In this document: positions 9,503 to 18,326 of the stretch, one piece after another
How positions within the stretch are numbered: position 1 is the stretch's first letter
Layout: each line of letters begins with the position of its first letter
Assembly: GCF_902381825.1 (NCBI RefSeq)
Contig: NZ_LR698973.1
Span: 1,571,358-1,635,357, forward strand
Length of the DNA: 64,000 bases
Reading direction: 5' to 3'
Origin: Pseudocoprococcus catus
GTDB taxonomy: Bacteria; Bacillota; Clostridia; Lachnospirales; Lachnospiraceae
Made by a program: the position numbers and the translations under genes
Notes under the pieces: generated by a model
The model's database searches: none
The model's input: the letters and a program-made list of their open reading frames with translations, nothing else
Told to the model about the DNA's origin: nothing

Positions 9503-9775
9503 ATGCAGATTACAGATGTAAGAGTCCGCAAGGTGACGAAAGAAGGTAAGATGAAAGCGGTTGTTTCAATTACCATTGATAATGAATTTGTTGTTCATGA
9601 TATCAAGGTTATAGATGGGGAAAAAGGCCTGTTTATCGCAATGCCAAGCCGTAAGGCAGCAGACGGCGAGTACAGAGATATCGCACATCCGATTAATTCC
9701 GATACCCGTGAACGGATTCAGAGAGAAATCCTTGAGAAATACGAGGAAGCTGCACTGGAAACAGAACAGGAATAA
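9503..9775 (+). CDS. spoVG: Septation regulator SpoVG
   Basis: A 90-residue protein beginning [11 protein letters not shown] and containing [10 protein letters not shown] and [15 protein letters not shown], the core of the SpoVG family of site-specific DNA/RNA-binding regulators. The start at 9503 was chosen over an upstream in-frame ATG (9455) because of the GGGGG ribosome site just before it and the match to the usual N-terminus. Role by family: modulates septum formation, sporulation and other developmental genes. A strong terminator ends the glgC-glgD-spoVG unit. Confidence 0.93.
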   Translation: MQITDVRVRKVTKEGKMKAVVSITIDNEFVVHDIKVIDGEKGLFIAMPSRKAADGEYRDIAHPINSDTRERIQREILEKYEEAALETEQE

Positions 9776-9850
9776 CAGATGTAAACCTGAGCTGTTATGC
9801 GTTGTGCGAATCTGCACAGAATGATTGCAAAAAATAGGAAATAATTCCGG

Positions 9851-9888
9851 GAAGGGATGCCGACAGAGAGAAGGCATCCCTTCTTTTC
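9851..9888 (+). terminator. Terminator after spoVG
   Basis: GAAGGGATGCC (9851-9861) pairs perfectly with GGCATCCCTTC (9873-9883), followed by TTTTC. Confidence 0.8.
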
Positions 9889-9894
9889 ACCGTA

Positions 9895-9923
9895 TTGACA
9901 AAGGAATATAAAACTTTTATATT
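9895..9923 (+). promoter_or_regulatory. pth-mfd promoter
   Basis: Perfect TTGACA (9895-9900), 17-bp spacer, TATATT (9918-9923), directly after the spoVG terminator and 52 bases before pth. Confidence 0.7.
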
Positions 9924-9974
9924 ATAACAGATAGGAAACTCAGAGATATTAGCAGCGTATACGGAGCGAAAGAT

Positions 9975-10547
9975 ATGCATTTAATCGTAGGTTTGGGCAA
10001 TCCAACGAAACAATATGAAGGAACCAGACACAATGTCGGGTTTGAGACGATTGACAGAATTGCAGCGGAGAATCAGATCCGCGTGGAAGAGAAGAAACAC
10101 AAGGCACTTTATGGCAGTGGTTATATTGAGGGCGAGAAAGTTATTCTGGCAAAGCCGCAGACATTTATGAATCTCAGCGGTGAAAGTGTCAGAGAACTGT
10201 CTGATTACTATAAGATCCCTGCAGAGAATATTATTGTGATCTATGATGATATCAGTCTGGATGTGGGACAGCTGAGAATTCGTGAGAAGGGCAGCGCCGG
10301 CGGACATAATGGAATTAAGAATATTATTCTGCATCTTGGAACAGAGGTATTCCCGAGAATCAAGGTAGGTGTCGGGGAGAAACCGAAGGGCTGGGATCTG
10401 GCGGATTATGTTCTGGGACGTTATAGTGCCGAGGATAGAAAGATCATTGACGAGGCACAGAAGGAAGCTGCTGAAGCGGTCAAAATGATGGTTATGGATG
10501 ATGTCAGGGGGGCCATGAACCGGTATAATACCAAGAAAAAGGCCTGA
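9975..10547 (+). CDS. pth: Peptidyl-tRNA hydrolase
   Basis: Releases peptides from prematurely dropped peptidyl-tRNA so that the tRNA can be reused. The N-terminus GLGNPTKQYEGTRHNVGF contains the catalytic His of the family. KPQTFMNLSGESV, the catalytic Asp region IYDDISLD, and GSAGGHNGIKNI follow in the expected order. Length 190 residues is normal. Followed 26 bases later by mfd, a conserved pth-mfd arrangement in Firmicutes; both probably use the promoter at 9895. Confidence 0.96.
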   Translation: MHLIVGLGNPTKQYEGTRHNVGFETIDRIAAENQIRVEEKKHKALYGSGYIEGEKVILAKPQTFMNLSGESVRELSDYYKIPAENIIVIYDDISLDVGQLRIREKGSAGGHNGIKNIILHLGTEVFPRIKVGVGEKPKGWDLADYVLGRYSAEDRKIIDEAQKEAAEAVKMMVMDDVRGAMNRYNTKKKA

Positions 10548-10573
10548 TAGCAGATGCGTGAAAGGAGTTTGGC

Positions 10574-13500
10574 ATGAAAGCGTTTACACAGCCATTACAT
10601 GATTTAAGTGAATATGATCAGATCGTCAGCGATCTTGCCGGACAGCGGACACCAATTCATATAGATGGCTGTATAGATTCACAGAAATGCCATCTCATCA
10701 GCAGTATCGGAGAACCTTATCCGTTTAAGCTGATCGTCACTTATAATGAGATTAAAGCAAAAGAAATTTATGAGGATTACCGGTTTTTTGACCGAAATGT
10801 TTATTATTATCCGGCCAAAGACATTATTTTTTATAACGCAGACATTCACAGCAATCTGATCGTCAGTCAGAGGATGGACGTGATCCGGCGAATGATGGAT
10901 AGATGCCCGGTTACAGTGGTGACAACTATTGATGGTTTGTCAGACAGACTGCTGCCGTTGGAAGAACTTCAGAAGAACCGATGTGTTTTTAAGGTGGGAG
11001 ATATTCTGCCACTGGAAGCACTCAGCAGGAAATTGACGGCGCTTGGGTTTGAAAGAGTCAGTCAGGTGGAAGGTCCGGGCCAGTTTGCGGTCCGCGGTGG
11101 AATTCTTGACATTTATAATCTGGCGGATGAGTGCCCTTATCGTGTCGAATTGTGGGGAGATGAAATCGATTCCATCAGAAGTTTTGATGCAGAGAGTCAG
11201 CGGTCTATTGAACAGGTTGATGAGGTGACAATTGATCCGGCTGCCGAGTATATTATGAGTGTATCGGTACGGGATCGTGGATTGAAGCTGATCGATCGGG
11301 ACATGAAGCAGCAGATGCAGAGATTGAAGGATGCCGGGAATTATGAAGCGGCGGCCAGATTGAAACAGGCAGTTGCGGAATTGAAGGACAATCTGGAATT
11401 GAGCAGCGCAGCTTCAGGTATCGATAGTCTTGTGCAGTATTTTTATGACCATACAGTTTCATTTTTGGATTATTTCACGGAAAAGGATAGTCTGATCATC
11501 CTGGATGAGCCGGCCCGTGTGGCAGAGAAGGGGGAGGCTGTAACGGCAGAATACAGAGAGAGTATGATGGGCAGGCTGGAAAAGGGCTATGTGCTGCCGG
11601 GACAGACAGAGGCCATTTATGAATGTCGGAAGATTCTGGCACGGATGGGAAATCTGCGGACGGTTTTGCTCAGTACGCTTTCCTATAATTCAGCGCATAT
11701 TGCAGTTAAGAGTAAATACAGTATGATGACCAGCAGCATGCATACCTACAGGGGGGATTTTCAGCTGTTGGTAAAAGAACTGACAGGATGGAAAAACAGC
11801 GGTTATCGACTGATTCTTGTCTGCCGTTCGGAGACAAGAGGCAAACGTCTTGTCAAAGACCTTGCAGAGTATGATCTGTTGGCTTTTTATTCAGAAGACA
11901 GGGACCGGGTGCCGGCGCCTGGAGAGATTATGATTATTCACGGCAGTCTTCATAAGGGCATACAGTATCCGATGATCAAATTTGCCATTATCGCAGAATC
12001 AGATATGTTTGGTGAAGATAAGAAGAAGCGGAGAAAACGCCGACAGCCTGCATCGGAGGGAGAGCGCATCAGAAGCTTCAAAGAACTGTCTGTTGGGGAC
12101 TATGTTGTTCATGAAGGACATGGCGTCGGTATTTACCGGGGCATAGAAAATGTAGAAGTTGACGGTGTGGCCAAGGATTATATCAAGATAGAATACGGCG
12201 GTGGCGGAAGCCTGTATATTTTGGCGACAAATCTGGACATGATCCAGAAATATGCGGATAAAGATACCAAACAAGTGAAGGTCAATAAAATGAGCGGACC
12301 GGAGTGGACCCGTACCAAGACGAAGGTAAAAGGGGCGGTCAGAGAGCTGGCTATGGATCTGGTAAAGCTGTATGCTGCCCGTCAGGAGTCAGAAGGATAT
12401 GTCTGTGGCCCGGACACTGTGTGGCAGCGGGAGTTTGAAGAAATGTTTCCGTATGAGGAGACGCAGGATCAGCTGGATGCCATAGAAGCAACAAAACGTG
12501 ATATGGAAAGTACAAAGATCATGGATCGACTTGTCTGCGGTGATGTGGGCTTTGGCAAGACAGAAGTTGCCATTCGTGCAGCTTTCAAAATGGTGCAGGA
12601 GGGACGGCAATGCGCAGTGCTGGTGCCGACAACGATTCTGGCTCAGCAGCACTACAATACTTTTTGTCAGCGTATGAAGGAATATCCAGTGAATATTGGA
12701 CTTCTTTCGAGATTCAGAACAAAGGCTGAACAGAAGAAAACACTGGAAGATCTCAAAGCCGGACGGGTGGATATTGTTATTGGCACACATCGTCTTCTGT
12801 CGAAAGATGTAGAGTTTAAGAACCTTGGTCTGCTGGTGGTGGATGAGGAGCAGCGATTTGGTGTTACCCACAAGGAGAAGATCAAGAAAATCAAAGAGAA
12901 TGTGGATGTATTGACATTGACGGCCACTCCGATTCCGCGAACGATGCATATGAGCCTGATCGGTATTCGGGATATGAGTCTGCTGGAGGAAGCACCGGTG
13001 GATCGTCAGCCGATTCAGACTTATGTGATGGAATATAATGATGAATTGATCCGGGAGGCTATCATGAGAGAACTGGCCAGAGGCGGTCAGGTGTACTATG
13101 TGTATAACAGAGTCAATGGTATTGATGAAATCGCTGCGGGATTGTCAGAACTTGTGCCGGATGCTTCAGTGGCCTATGCCCATGGACAAATGAGTGAGCG
13201 TGAGCTGGAGAAAATTATGTATCAGTTTATTAACGGGGAAATCGATGTGCTTGTCTCAACCACGATTATTGAGACAGGGCTTGATATTTCCAATGTCAAT
13301 ACAATGATCATTCACGATGCGGATAAACTTGGACTTTCACAGCTTTATCAGCTGAGAGGGCGTGTCGGACGATCCAACAGGACATCCTATGCTTTCCTCA
13401 TGTACAAACGTGACAAAATGCTGAAGGAAGTGGCAGAGAAGCGTTTATCGGCAATCAGAGAATTTACGGAATTGGGCTCGGGATACCGGATCGCAATGAG

Positions 13501-14110
13501 GGATCTGGAGATTAGAGGTGCAGGTAATCTGCTTGGTGAACGGCAGAGTGGACATATGGAGGCTGTAGGATATGATCTGTACTGCAAGATGCTTAACCAG
13601 GCTGTGATGGAGGCGAAGGGCGAAAAGATTCAGGAAGACTTCGAGACATCTGTTGATATTGATATTGATGCTTTTATCCCATCTGCCTACATTAAAAATG
13701 AATTTCAGAAGCTGGATATGTATAAGCGAATTGCGTCGATACAGAATGCGGATGAATATGGTGAGATGTTGGATGAGCTGATCGATCGTTTCGGGGAATT
13801 GCCGAAACCGGCGGCCAATCTGCTTCTTGTGGCGCTGATCCGTGCAGAGGCCCATGCAGCCGGTGTTGTTCAACTGGTGCATAAGGAAAAAGAAACCCGG
13901 ATCTATATGCATGAGCGTGCAGACGTGGACGTTGCGGCTATTCCGGATTTTCTGGCTGAGTACGGCAGAAGAATCCAGTTTAAGGCAACAGCAAAGAATC
14001 CGTATTTCCTTGTAAATATGAATGGCTTCAAAGGTCAGGGGCTGCTTTTGGAAGAAAAATCATTGGTAGAGAATATGCTGAGAATTCTCTGCCATAAAGA
14101 GCTTAATTAG
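10574..14110 (+). CDS. mfd: Transcription-repair coupling factor
   Basis: A 1178-residue DNA translocase that removes stalled RNA polymerase and recruits UvrA for repair. Domain order: UvrB-like N-terminal module (about 1-350), a variable middle region, the CarD-like polymerase-interacting domain (about 495-565, FKELSVGDYVVHEGHGVGIY), the superfamily 2 helicase core with Walker A GDVGFGKTEVAIR and the VVDEEQRFG box, SATPIPRT-like TATPIPRTMHMSL, QLRGRVGRS motif VI, and the C-terminal TRCF domain (about 1010-1115). All key motifs are intact. AAAGGAG precedes the ATG. Expressed with pth. Confidence 0.97.
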   Translation: MKAFTQPLHDLSEYDQIVSDLAGQRTPIHIDGCIDSQKCHLISSIGEPYPFKLIVTYNEIKAKEIYEDYRFFDRNVYYYPAKDIIFYNADIHSNLIVSQRMDVIRRMMDRCPVTVVTTIDGLSDRLLPLEELQKNRCVFKVGDILPLEALSRKLTALGFERVSQVEGPGQFAVRGGILDIYNLADECPYRVELWGDEIDSIRSFDAESQRSIEQVDEVTIDPAAEYIMSVSVRDRGLKLIDRDMKQQMQRLKDAGNYEAAARLKQAVAELKDNLELSSAASGIDSLVQYFYDHTVSFLDYFTEKDSLIILDEPARVAEKGEAVTAEYRESMMGRLEKGYVLPGQTEAIYECRKILARMGNLRTVLLSTLSYNSAHIAVKSKYSMMTSSMHTYRGDFQLLVKELTGWKNSGYRLILVCRSETRGKRLVKDLAEYDLLAFYSEDRDRVPAPGEIMIIHGSLHKGIQYPMIKFAIIAESDMFGEDKKKRRKRRQPASEGERIRSFKELSVGDYVVHEGHGVGIYRGIENVEVDGVAKDYIKIEYGGGGSLYILATNLDMIQKYADKDTKQVKVNKMSGPEWTRTKTKVKGAVRELAMDLVKLYAARQESEGYVCGPDTVWQREFEEMFPYEETQDQLDAIEATKRDMESTKIMDRLVCGDVGFGKTEVAIRAAFKMVQEGRQCAVLVPTTILAQQHYNTFCQRMKEYPVNIGLLSRFRTKAEQKKTLEDLKAGRVDIVIGTHRLLSKDVEFKNLGLLVVDEEQRFGVTHKEKIKKIKENVDVLTLTATPIPRTMHMSLIGIRDMSLLEEAPVDRQPIQTYVMEYNDELIREAIMRELARGGQVYYVYNRVNGIDEIAAGLSELVPDASVAYAHGQMSERELEKIMYQFINGEIDVLVSTTIIETGLDISNVNTMIIHDADKLGLSQLYQLRGRVGRSNRTSYAFLMYKRDKMLKEVAEKRLSAIREFTELGSGYRIAMRDLEIRGAGNLLGERQSGHMEAVGYDLYCKMLNQAVMEAKGEKIQEDFETSVDIDIDAFIPSAYIKNEFQKLDMYKRIASIQNADEYGEMLDELIDRFGELPKPAANLLLVALIRAEAHAAGVVQLVHKEKETRIYMHERADVDVAAIPDFLAEYGRRIQFKATAKNPYFLVNMNGFKGQGLLLEEKSLVENMLRILCHKELN

Positions 14111-14191
14111 AAAAGCTATTGATTCAGAGCCCTGAATGGTGTAAAATAAATCATTATGGAATACCAAGTTTTAGATAAGGAGAAGGACAGA

Positions 14192-16402
14192 ATGGCTAGA
14201 AAGAAAAAGAATGATTTCTGGGATGATGTAGAAGATTTGAATACTGTTTCAGATGATGATCAGACCGGAGATGATGATACAGCAGAAGTTGCTGTGGATG
14301 AAGAATGGTCAGCTGTAAAGAGCCTTCCGCTGAAGGTGATCATGCGTTTTCTGCTGATGGTATCGTGTCTGGTGGCACTTGTGTCAGCCTATATCGCTTA
14401 TGAATATGTGAATGATCGTTATGCCGGCGGCAGCTACAGCACAGATTTCTTTGACAGTGCAAGTTTTGCAGATGAATATAACAAGAGTATGGATCAGCTT
14501 TTGCAACTGGTACAGGCAATGGAGGCAGATCCTTCTGTGACCCAGGCAGGCAATGAAGAACTGCTGACAACGCTTGTTGAGAATTATATGGGCAAGGATA
14601 CGAACTTCTCATTTATGATTCTGGACAGTGACAAGTATCGTATTGCTGCCAGCGGTGACGATGCGAAGGATCGTATTGAAGGAAGCAATCACTATGTGGC
14701 TATTTCCAATGCGGATGGCCAGACCAGCATTCAGAGCCCGATTGCAGGCAAGCTTCTGAACAAGGATGCATGGACGAAGGTCCTTTCGGAGACCAGCAAT
14801 AAGTATATTATATATTCAGCTGTCGATAATACCCTGGCACAGCCGGATTCATTTTACAAGGCAGAGCTGTCATTCGAGAAAATGGGGGAATATTTTGGTG
14901 CTGCAAGATTTGTTGGCATCATAGCAGCCGTCATTTTTGTCATTTGTCTCATTTTCTGTATTATGTCAACAGGTATGAAGCGTGGCTACGACGGTGTTTG
15001 TCTGACATGGTGGGACAGAGTCTTTACAGAGATTGCACTGGTGGTGATGATTGCAGTGGCAATTGCCCTGGGTATTGGTGTTCGCAAGCTGATGAAGATG
15101 GATGGGGATCTGTATCATTATGGTGCAGCAGCACTGGCAATTGTGACTTATGGATGGGTGATCCGTTCCTATTTCAGTATTGTCAGACGTATCAAAGCCG
15201 GACGTCTTCTCAGATGTTCCATTATCGGAACGATTGTGGGCGGTATCAGCCGCGGTATTGGCAAGTTGCCGTCTCCATTGAATGTGATTGTTGGTGTAGT
15301 GATCCTGGTTGTTATTAACGGTGGATTGATTTATGGTGTTATCTTCATGCGTCAGTATACAGTTAAGGGTATTCCGGTTATGTTTATTGCAGCGCCTGTT
15401 ATCTTTATCATAGAATTGCTTGCATTGCTTGTACATAGTGGCGGCAGTGATGATGAAGATGACGAAGTCGAGGAAGAGACAGAACAGGAACCGGTTGATG
15501 AAGAAGATGATGTTAGAATTGCAGCAGCACCTGGAAGAAAGAATACACAGGTTCAGGAGACTGAGCGTGTGCAGAATACACCGGCGAATGATGAACCGAT
15601 GGATTGGGAAGCAATGGATCTTGGCAAGGCGATTGCGGAAGCAGAGCGCAGCCAGACCCAGAAGAGACAGAATACATCTGCAGATATTCTCAGTGAGCAG
15701 ACGGTACTGAATGTGCAGGATGACATGACCGAAGGAATGACTGGCTATGTGGCATCTAATGTTGTGGATGTAACAGACGGAAAGACAGAAGTTCTTTCTG
15801 TTGAGGATGTAGAGAAAGCTATCAGAGAATCAGGACTGACACCTGAGATTCAGCCGCGTCCACAGGCACAGCCGGTTCAGACAGCACAGACGGTAAGACC
15901 TGCTGAAGAAACAGTTGTGAATATGGCACCTGTGAAACCGGTGAAAGAACAGCCGACAGCAAAACAGCCAATTATGGAAGCAGCAGATGACGGCAGAGTG
16001 AATTTTGTACAGCTCAACAAGGATGTCCGTAAGGAATTCAGAGCAGCACTCAAGGCCAGAGGTGTCGCCGTCACAGTGCGTGCGCCGGAGAAACCGGTGA
16101 TTATTGATATCGACAGAAACAGTCTGAAGATGATTATTACAGATATCTTTACACAGATTGAGCGTTTCTCAGCAGACAATGAGCGTGCATACGTGGAAGT
16201 TTATCGTCAGGACGGCAAAGTGGTTTATATTGTGAAGATTACCGTTGCTCCGGATAAGACGGAAGAAGCGGTCAAGGCCGCTACCGGTGACAACAGTTTT
16301 GACAATGCAAGAAAGATTGTTGAAGCGAATGCAGGACGTTTTGTTGTGACGTTTGATAATGGCATGATGAAAGCCGGCATGATGATTGATGCTGCGGAAT
16401 AA
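14192..16402 (+). CDS. Six-TM membrane protein with degenerate histidine-kinase-like ATPase domain
   Basis: 736 residues. The start is set at 14192 because AAGGAGAAGG lies just upstream; an in-frame ATG at 14156 lacks such a site. Layout: acidic N-terminus, one TM (~residues 46-72), an extracytoplasmic region of ~160 residues, five more TM segments (~240-420), an acidic and Gln/Thr-rich cytoplasmic linker, and a C-terminal domain (~620-736). That last domain follows the course of a HATPase_c domain: a DIDRNSLKMIITDIFTQI helix where the N-box should be, EVYRQDGKVVYIVKI strands, and ARKIVEANAGRFVV near the end. The N-box Asn, the ATP lid and the glycine boxes are not visible, nor is a phospho-accepting His box. 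It resembles sensor kinases of Lachnospiraceae that have lost catalysis. True function unknown. Confidence 0.6.
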   Translation: MARKKKNDFWDDVEDLNTVSDDDQTGDDDTAEVAVDEEWSAVKSLPLKVIMRFLLMVSCLVALVSAYIAYEYVNDRYAGGSYSTDFFDSASFADEYNKSMDQLLQLVQAMEADPSVTQAGNEELLTTLVENYMGKDTNFSFMILDSDKYRIAASGDDAKDRIEGSNHYVAISNADGQTSIQSPIAGKLLNKDAWTKVLSETSNKYIIYSAVDNTLAQPDSFYKAELSFEKMGEYFGAARFVGIIAAVIFVICLIFCIMSTGMKRGYDGVCLTWWDRVFTEIALVVMIAVAIALGIGVRKLMKMDGDLYHYGAAALAIVTYGWVIRSYFSIVRRIKAGRLLRCSIIGTIVGGISRGIGKLPSPLNVIVGVVILVVINGGLIYGVIFMRQYTVKGIPVMFIAAPVIFIIELLALLVHSGGSDDEDDEVEEETEQEPVDEEDDVRIAAAPGRKNTQVQETERVQNTPANDEPMDWEAMDLGKAIAEAERSQTQKRQNTSADILSEQTVLNVQDDMTEGMTGYVASNVVDVTDGKTEVLSVEDVEKAIRESGLTPEIQPRPQAQPVQTAQTVRPAEETVVNMAPVKPVKEQPTAKQPIMEAADDGRVNFVQLNKDVRKEFRAALKARGVAVTVRAPEKPVIIDIDRNSLKMIITDIFTQIERFSADNERAYVEVYRQDGKVVYIVKITVAPDKTEEAVKAATGDNSFDNARKIVEANAGRFVVTFDNGMMKAGMMIDAAE

Positions 16403-16418
16403 TTCATCATAAACATAA

Positions 16419-16470
16419 ATAATGGGATTTGGAAAGAGTGATAATATAGGCTCTTTTCAAATCCCATTTT
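16419..16470. terminator. Bidirectional terminator
   Basis: An 18-bp stem with one G-T pair (arms about 16421-16438 and 16451-16468), flanked by A and T runs, lies between two convergent genes. Confidence 0.8.
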
Positions 16471-16487
16471 GCTTATGTGCGGCATTT

Positions 16488-16754
16488 TTAATCCTCTTCA
16501 ATGACCTGTATTTCCAGGTAATCAAAGTCAATACTGTCAATGAAATTATCCTGTGTGAATCTGGTTTTGCTGTGACGTTTGAAGTCACGAATATTTATAT
16601 CAAGCCAGATGGGTTCGGAAAGGTCAAAGGTCTGGCAAATTTCTGTAACAGCCTGAAATATTTTGGTTGTTCGGGATTCTTCGGAATCGTTGCAGACGAC
16701 CAGATCATTGGTCATACGATTGTGAAGAAATGTTTTTCCCCATAAACGGAACAT
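16488..16754 (-). CDS. Conserved small protein of unknown function
   Basis: An 88-residue protein with a GGAGGTG ribosome site properly spaced before its ATG and a terminator right after its stop, so it is a real single-gene unit. The sequence contains LWGKTFLHNRMTND, IFQAVTEICQTFDLSEPIWL and FKRHSKTRFTQDNFI, a pattern I recognise as a conserved uncharacterised family in Clostridia, with no membrane segment or catalytic motif. Divergent from the TIR-like gene. No function is proposed. Confidence 0.7.
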   Translation of the reverse strand: MFRLWGKTFLHNRMTNDLVVCNDSEESRTTKIFQAVTEICQTFDLSEPIWLDINIRDFKRHSKTRFTQDNFIDSIDFDYLEIQVIEED

Positions 16755-16867
16755 AAATACGCACCTCCTGTATGAACATCATAACGATAACCTGTGTGGA
16801 TGTCAATTGAAAACTGTAATTTCACACCGCCAGTTTTTGGATTGCTGTGGATTTTCGCGGCTGTTTA

Positions 16868-16876
16868 TGGTATGAT
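16868..16876 (+). promoter_or_regulatory. Extended -10 promoter of the TIR-like gene
   Basis: TGGTATGAT is an extended -10 element about 40 bases before the ATG at 16917; the -35 region is poor. Weak prediction. Confidence 0.35.
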
Positions 16877-16916
16877 TATCATCGGGAAATTTCGACATTT
16901 CACAAAGGAGTACGAA

Positions 16917-18173
16917 ATGGAAAGATATATATATATAAATTACGCATATGAAGATTATGAGTATGTGCAGAAAATTATTGAAGATATTGAGAAGACAGGT
17001 GTGAAAGTTTATCACGGCAACGGAAGCGAGGAAAGGGTGGCAGGCAGTTTGTGTGTCCTTCATTTCTGGACACCGGCGGCACACACTTCCAAGAGTTATC
17101 GGAAAATTATGAATTACACGCTGAAGCATGAACTGGATACGATGCTTTTCCATCTGGATGGGGCACAGATGGCCTCAGAGGTGGATGTTCAGCTGGATGT
17201 GCTGCATGCATTGTTTAAGTACAAGTACCAGATGCTGAGCCGGAAAGCAGCAGATGCTGAAACAAAGGCGGCGGTAATTAAGAATGAATCAAATAATACA
17301 GAAACTATAACAACAGCAGCAAAGGAAGAAAATACAGCGGTTGTTGAAATAAAAACTGTTGAATCCAAGCCGGAAGTTGTAGAGGCCAAATCTGTAGATG
17401 AACTGAAAAAAGCAATGGCTTCTTCAGAACCGAAAGTTATTAAATTCAATGCAGATTCGGCGACAGAATCAAAGGCTGCCGAAAAACAACCAGAAATAGT
17501 AAATAAAAAGATTGCCGAAGAACAGTCAGATCAGTTTCAGCAGAGTGAACCGGCTAAAGCAATCGAAGAATTGACCACAAGAGATGATTTATTTGCTGAG
17601 GGTATGCGGATCCTTGAGAATGGCACCACAAGAGAAGACGGCGATAAAGCATTTAAATGCCTGAGACAGGCGGCCAGTCAGGGTCATACGGAAGCCCAGT
17701 ATCAATTGAGTGTCTGCTATGACAGAGGCATTGGTGTCAGAAGAAATATCACAGAGGCGGCCAAGTGGTGTCAGATGGCAGCATTCGGCGGTCATGCCAA
17801 GGCACAGAGTGAGATTGGTTACTGTTACGAATACGGACAGGGGGTTGTCCGTAATATCAAAGAGGCTGTCAGCTGGTATGAGATGGCTTCTGCCCAGGGG
17901 AATATTGAGGCCAAGAACAATCTGGCATTCTGCTATCAGAAGGGCAGAGGCGTACATAAGGATGTCAAAGAGGCCATTCGACTCTATGGAGAAGCCGCAG
18001 CGGGCGGTCATGCCAGTGCACAGTACAATCTGGGTTATTGTTACTGGTACGGCGAGGGCGTGAAGACAGATAAGAGCAGAGCCATTGAGTTATTTAAGCA
18101 GTCTGCGGATAACGGCAATGCCAAAGCGGCTCAGATGCTGAAAATACTCAGCCAGCACTTATTTATGAAGTAA
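16917..18173 (+). CDS. TIR-like domain protein with Sel1 repeats
   Basis: 418 residues from the ATG at 16917, which has AAAGGAG six bases upstream; the frame is open further up but without a site. Residues 1-~115 look like a divergent TIR fold: a YIYINYAYEDYEYVQKII start comparable to the FISYSxxD box, an alternating strand/helix pattern, and LCVLHFWTPAAHTS in place of the usual central strand. The acidic residue used by NADase-active TIRs is not evident in the SKSYRKIM helix. A low-complexity Lys/Glu/Thr linker follows (~120-230), then about five Sel1 repeats (AxxGHxxAQYxLxxCYxxGxGV) to the end. Such proteins usually act as scaffolds through protein contacts. First gene of a same-strand run to 26.5 kb. 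Partner unknown. Confidence 0.6.
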   Translation: MERYIYINYAYEDYEYVQKIIEDIEKTGVKVYHGNGSEERVAGSLCVLHFWTPAAHTSKSYRKIMNYTLKHELDTMLFHLDGAQMASEVDVQLDVLHALFKYKYQMLSRKAADAETKAAVIKNESNNTETITTAAKEENTAVVEIKTVESKPEVVEAKSVDELKKAMASSEPKVIKFNADSATESKAAEKQPEIVNKKIAEEQSDQFQQSEPAKAIEELTTRDDLFAEGMRILENGTTREDGDKAFKCLRQAASQGHTEAQYQLSVCYDRGIGVRRNITEAAKWCQMAAFGGHAKAQSEIGYCYEYGQGVVRNIKEAVSWYEMASAQGNIEAKNNLAFCYQKGRGVHKDVKEAIRLYGEAAAGGHASAQYNLGYCYWYGEGVKTDKSRAIELFKQSADNGNAKAAQMLKILSQHLFMK

Positions 18174-18197
18174 GGTGACTGACAGGGGGATGGATAA

Positions 18198-18326
18198 ATG
18201 GACATCATTGTCAGTTTTTTTGAAAGTATAATAGATGGGGTTATTGACTGGATCGTGAACCGATGTGTGAAAGGGTTTAAAAACAGGAGGAAGAACAATG
18301 GATCATACAAAAATGCCAATGAGTGA
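18198..18326 (+). CDS. Possible 42-residue amphipathic small protein
   Basis: A short frame with a plausible ribosome site (CAGGGGGA, 7 bases before the ATG) lies in the gap between the TIR-like and ART-like genes and overlaps the start of the latter by 29 bases. The peptide begins MDIIVSFFESIIDGVIDWIV, a hydrophobic helix with regularly spaced acidic residues, followed by a strongly basic tail (VKGFKNRRK). This layout is seen in membrane-active small proteins and type I toxins. The overlap suggests translational coupling. No homolog is recognised; it may also be chance. Confidence 0.35.
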   Translation: MDIIVSFFESIIDGVIDWIVNRCVKGFKNRRKNNGSYKNANE

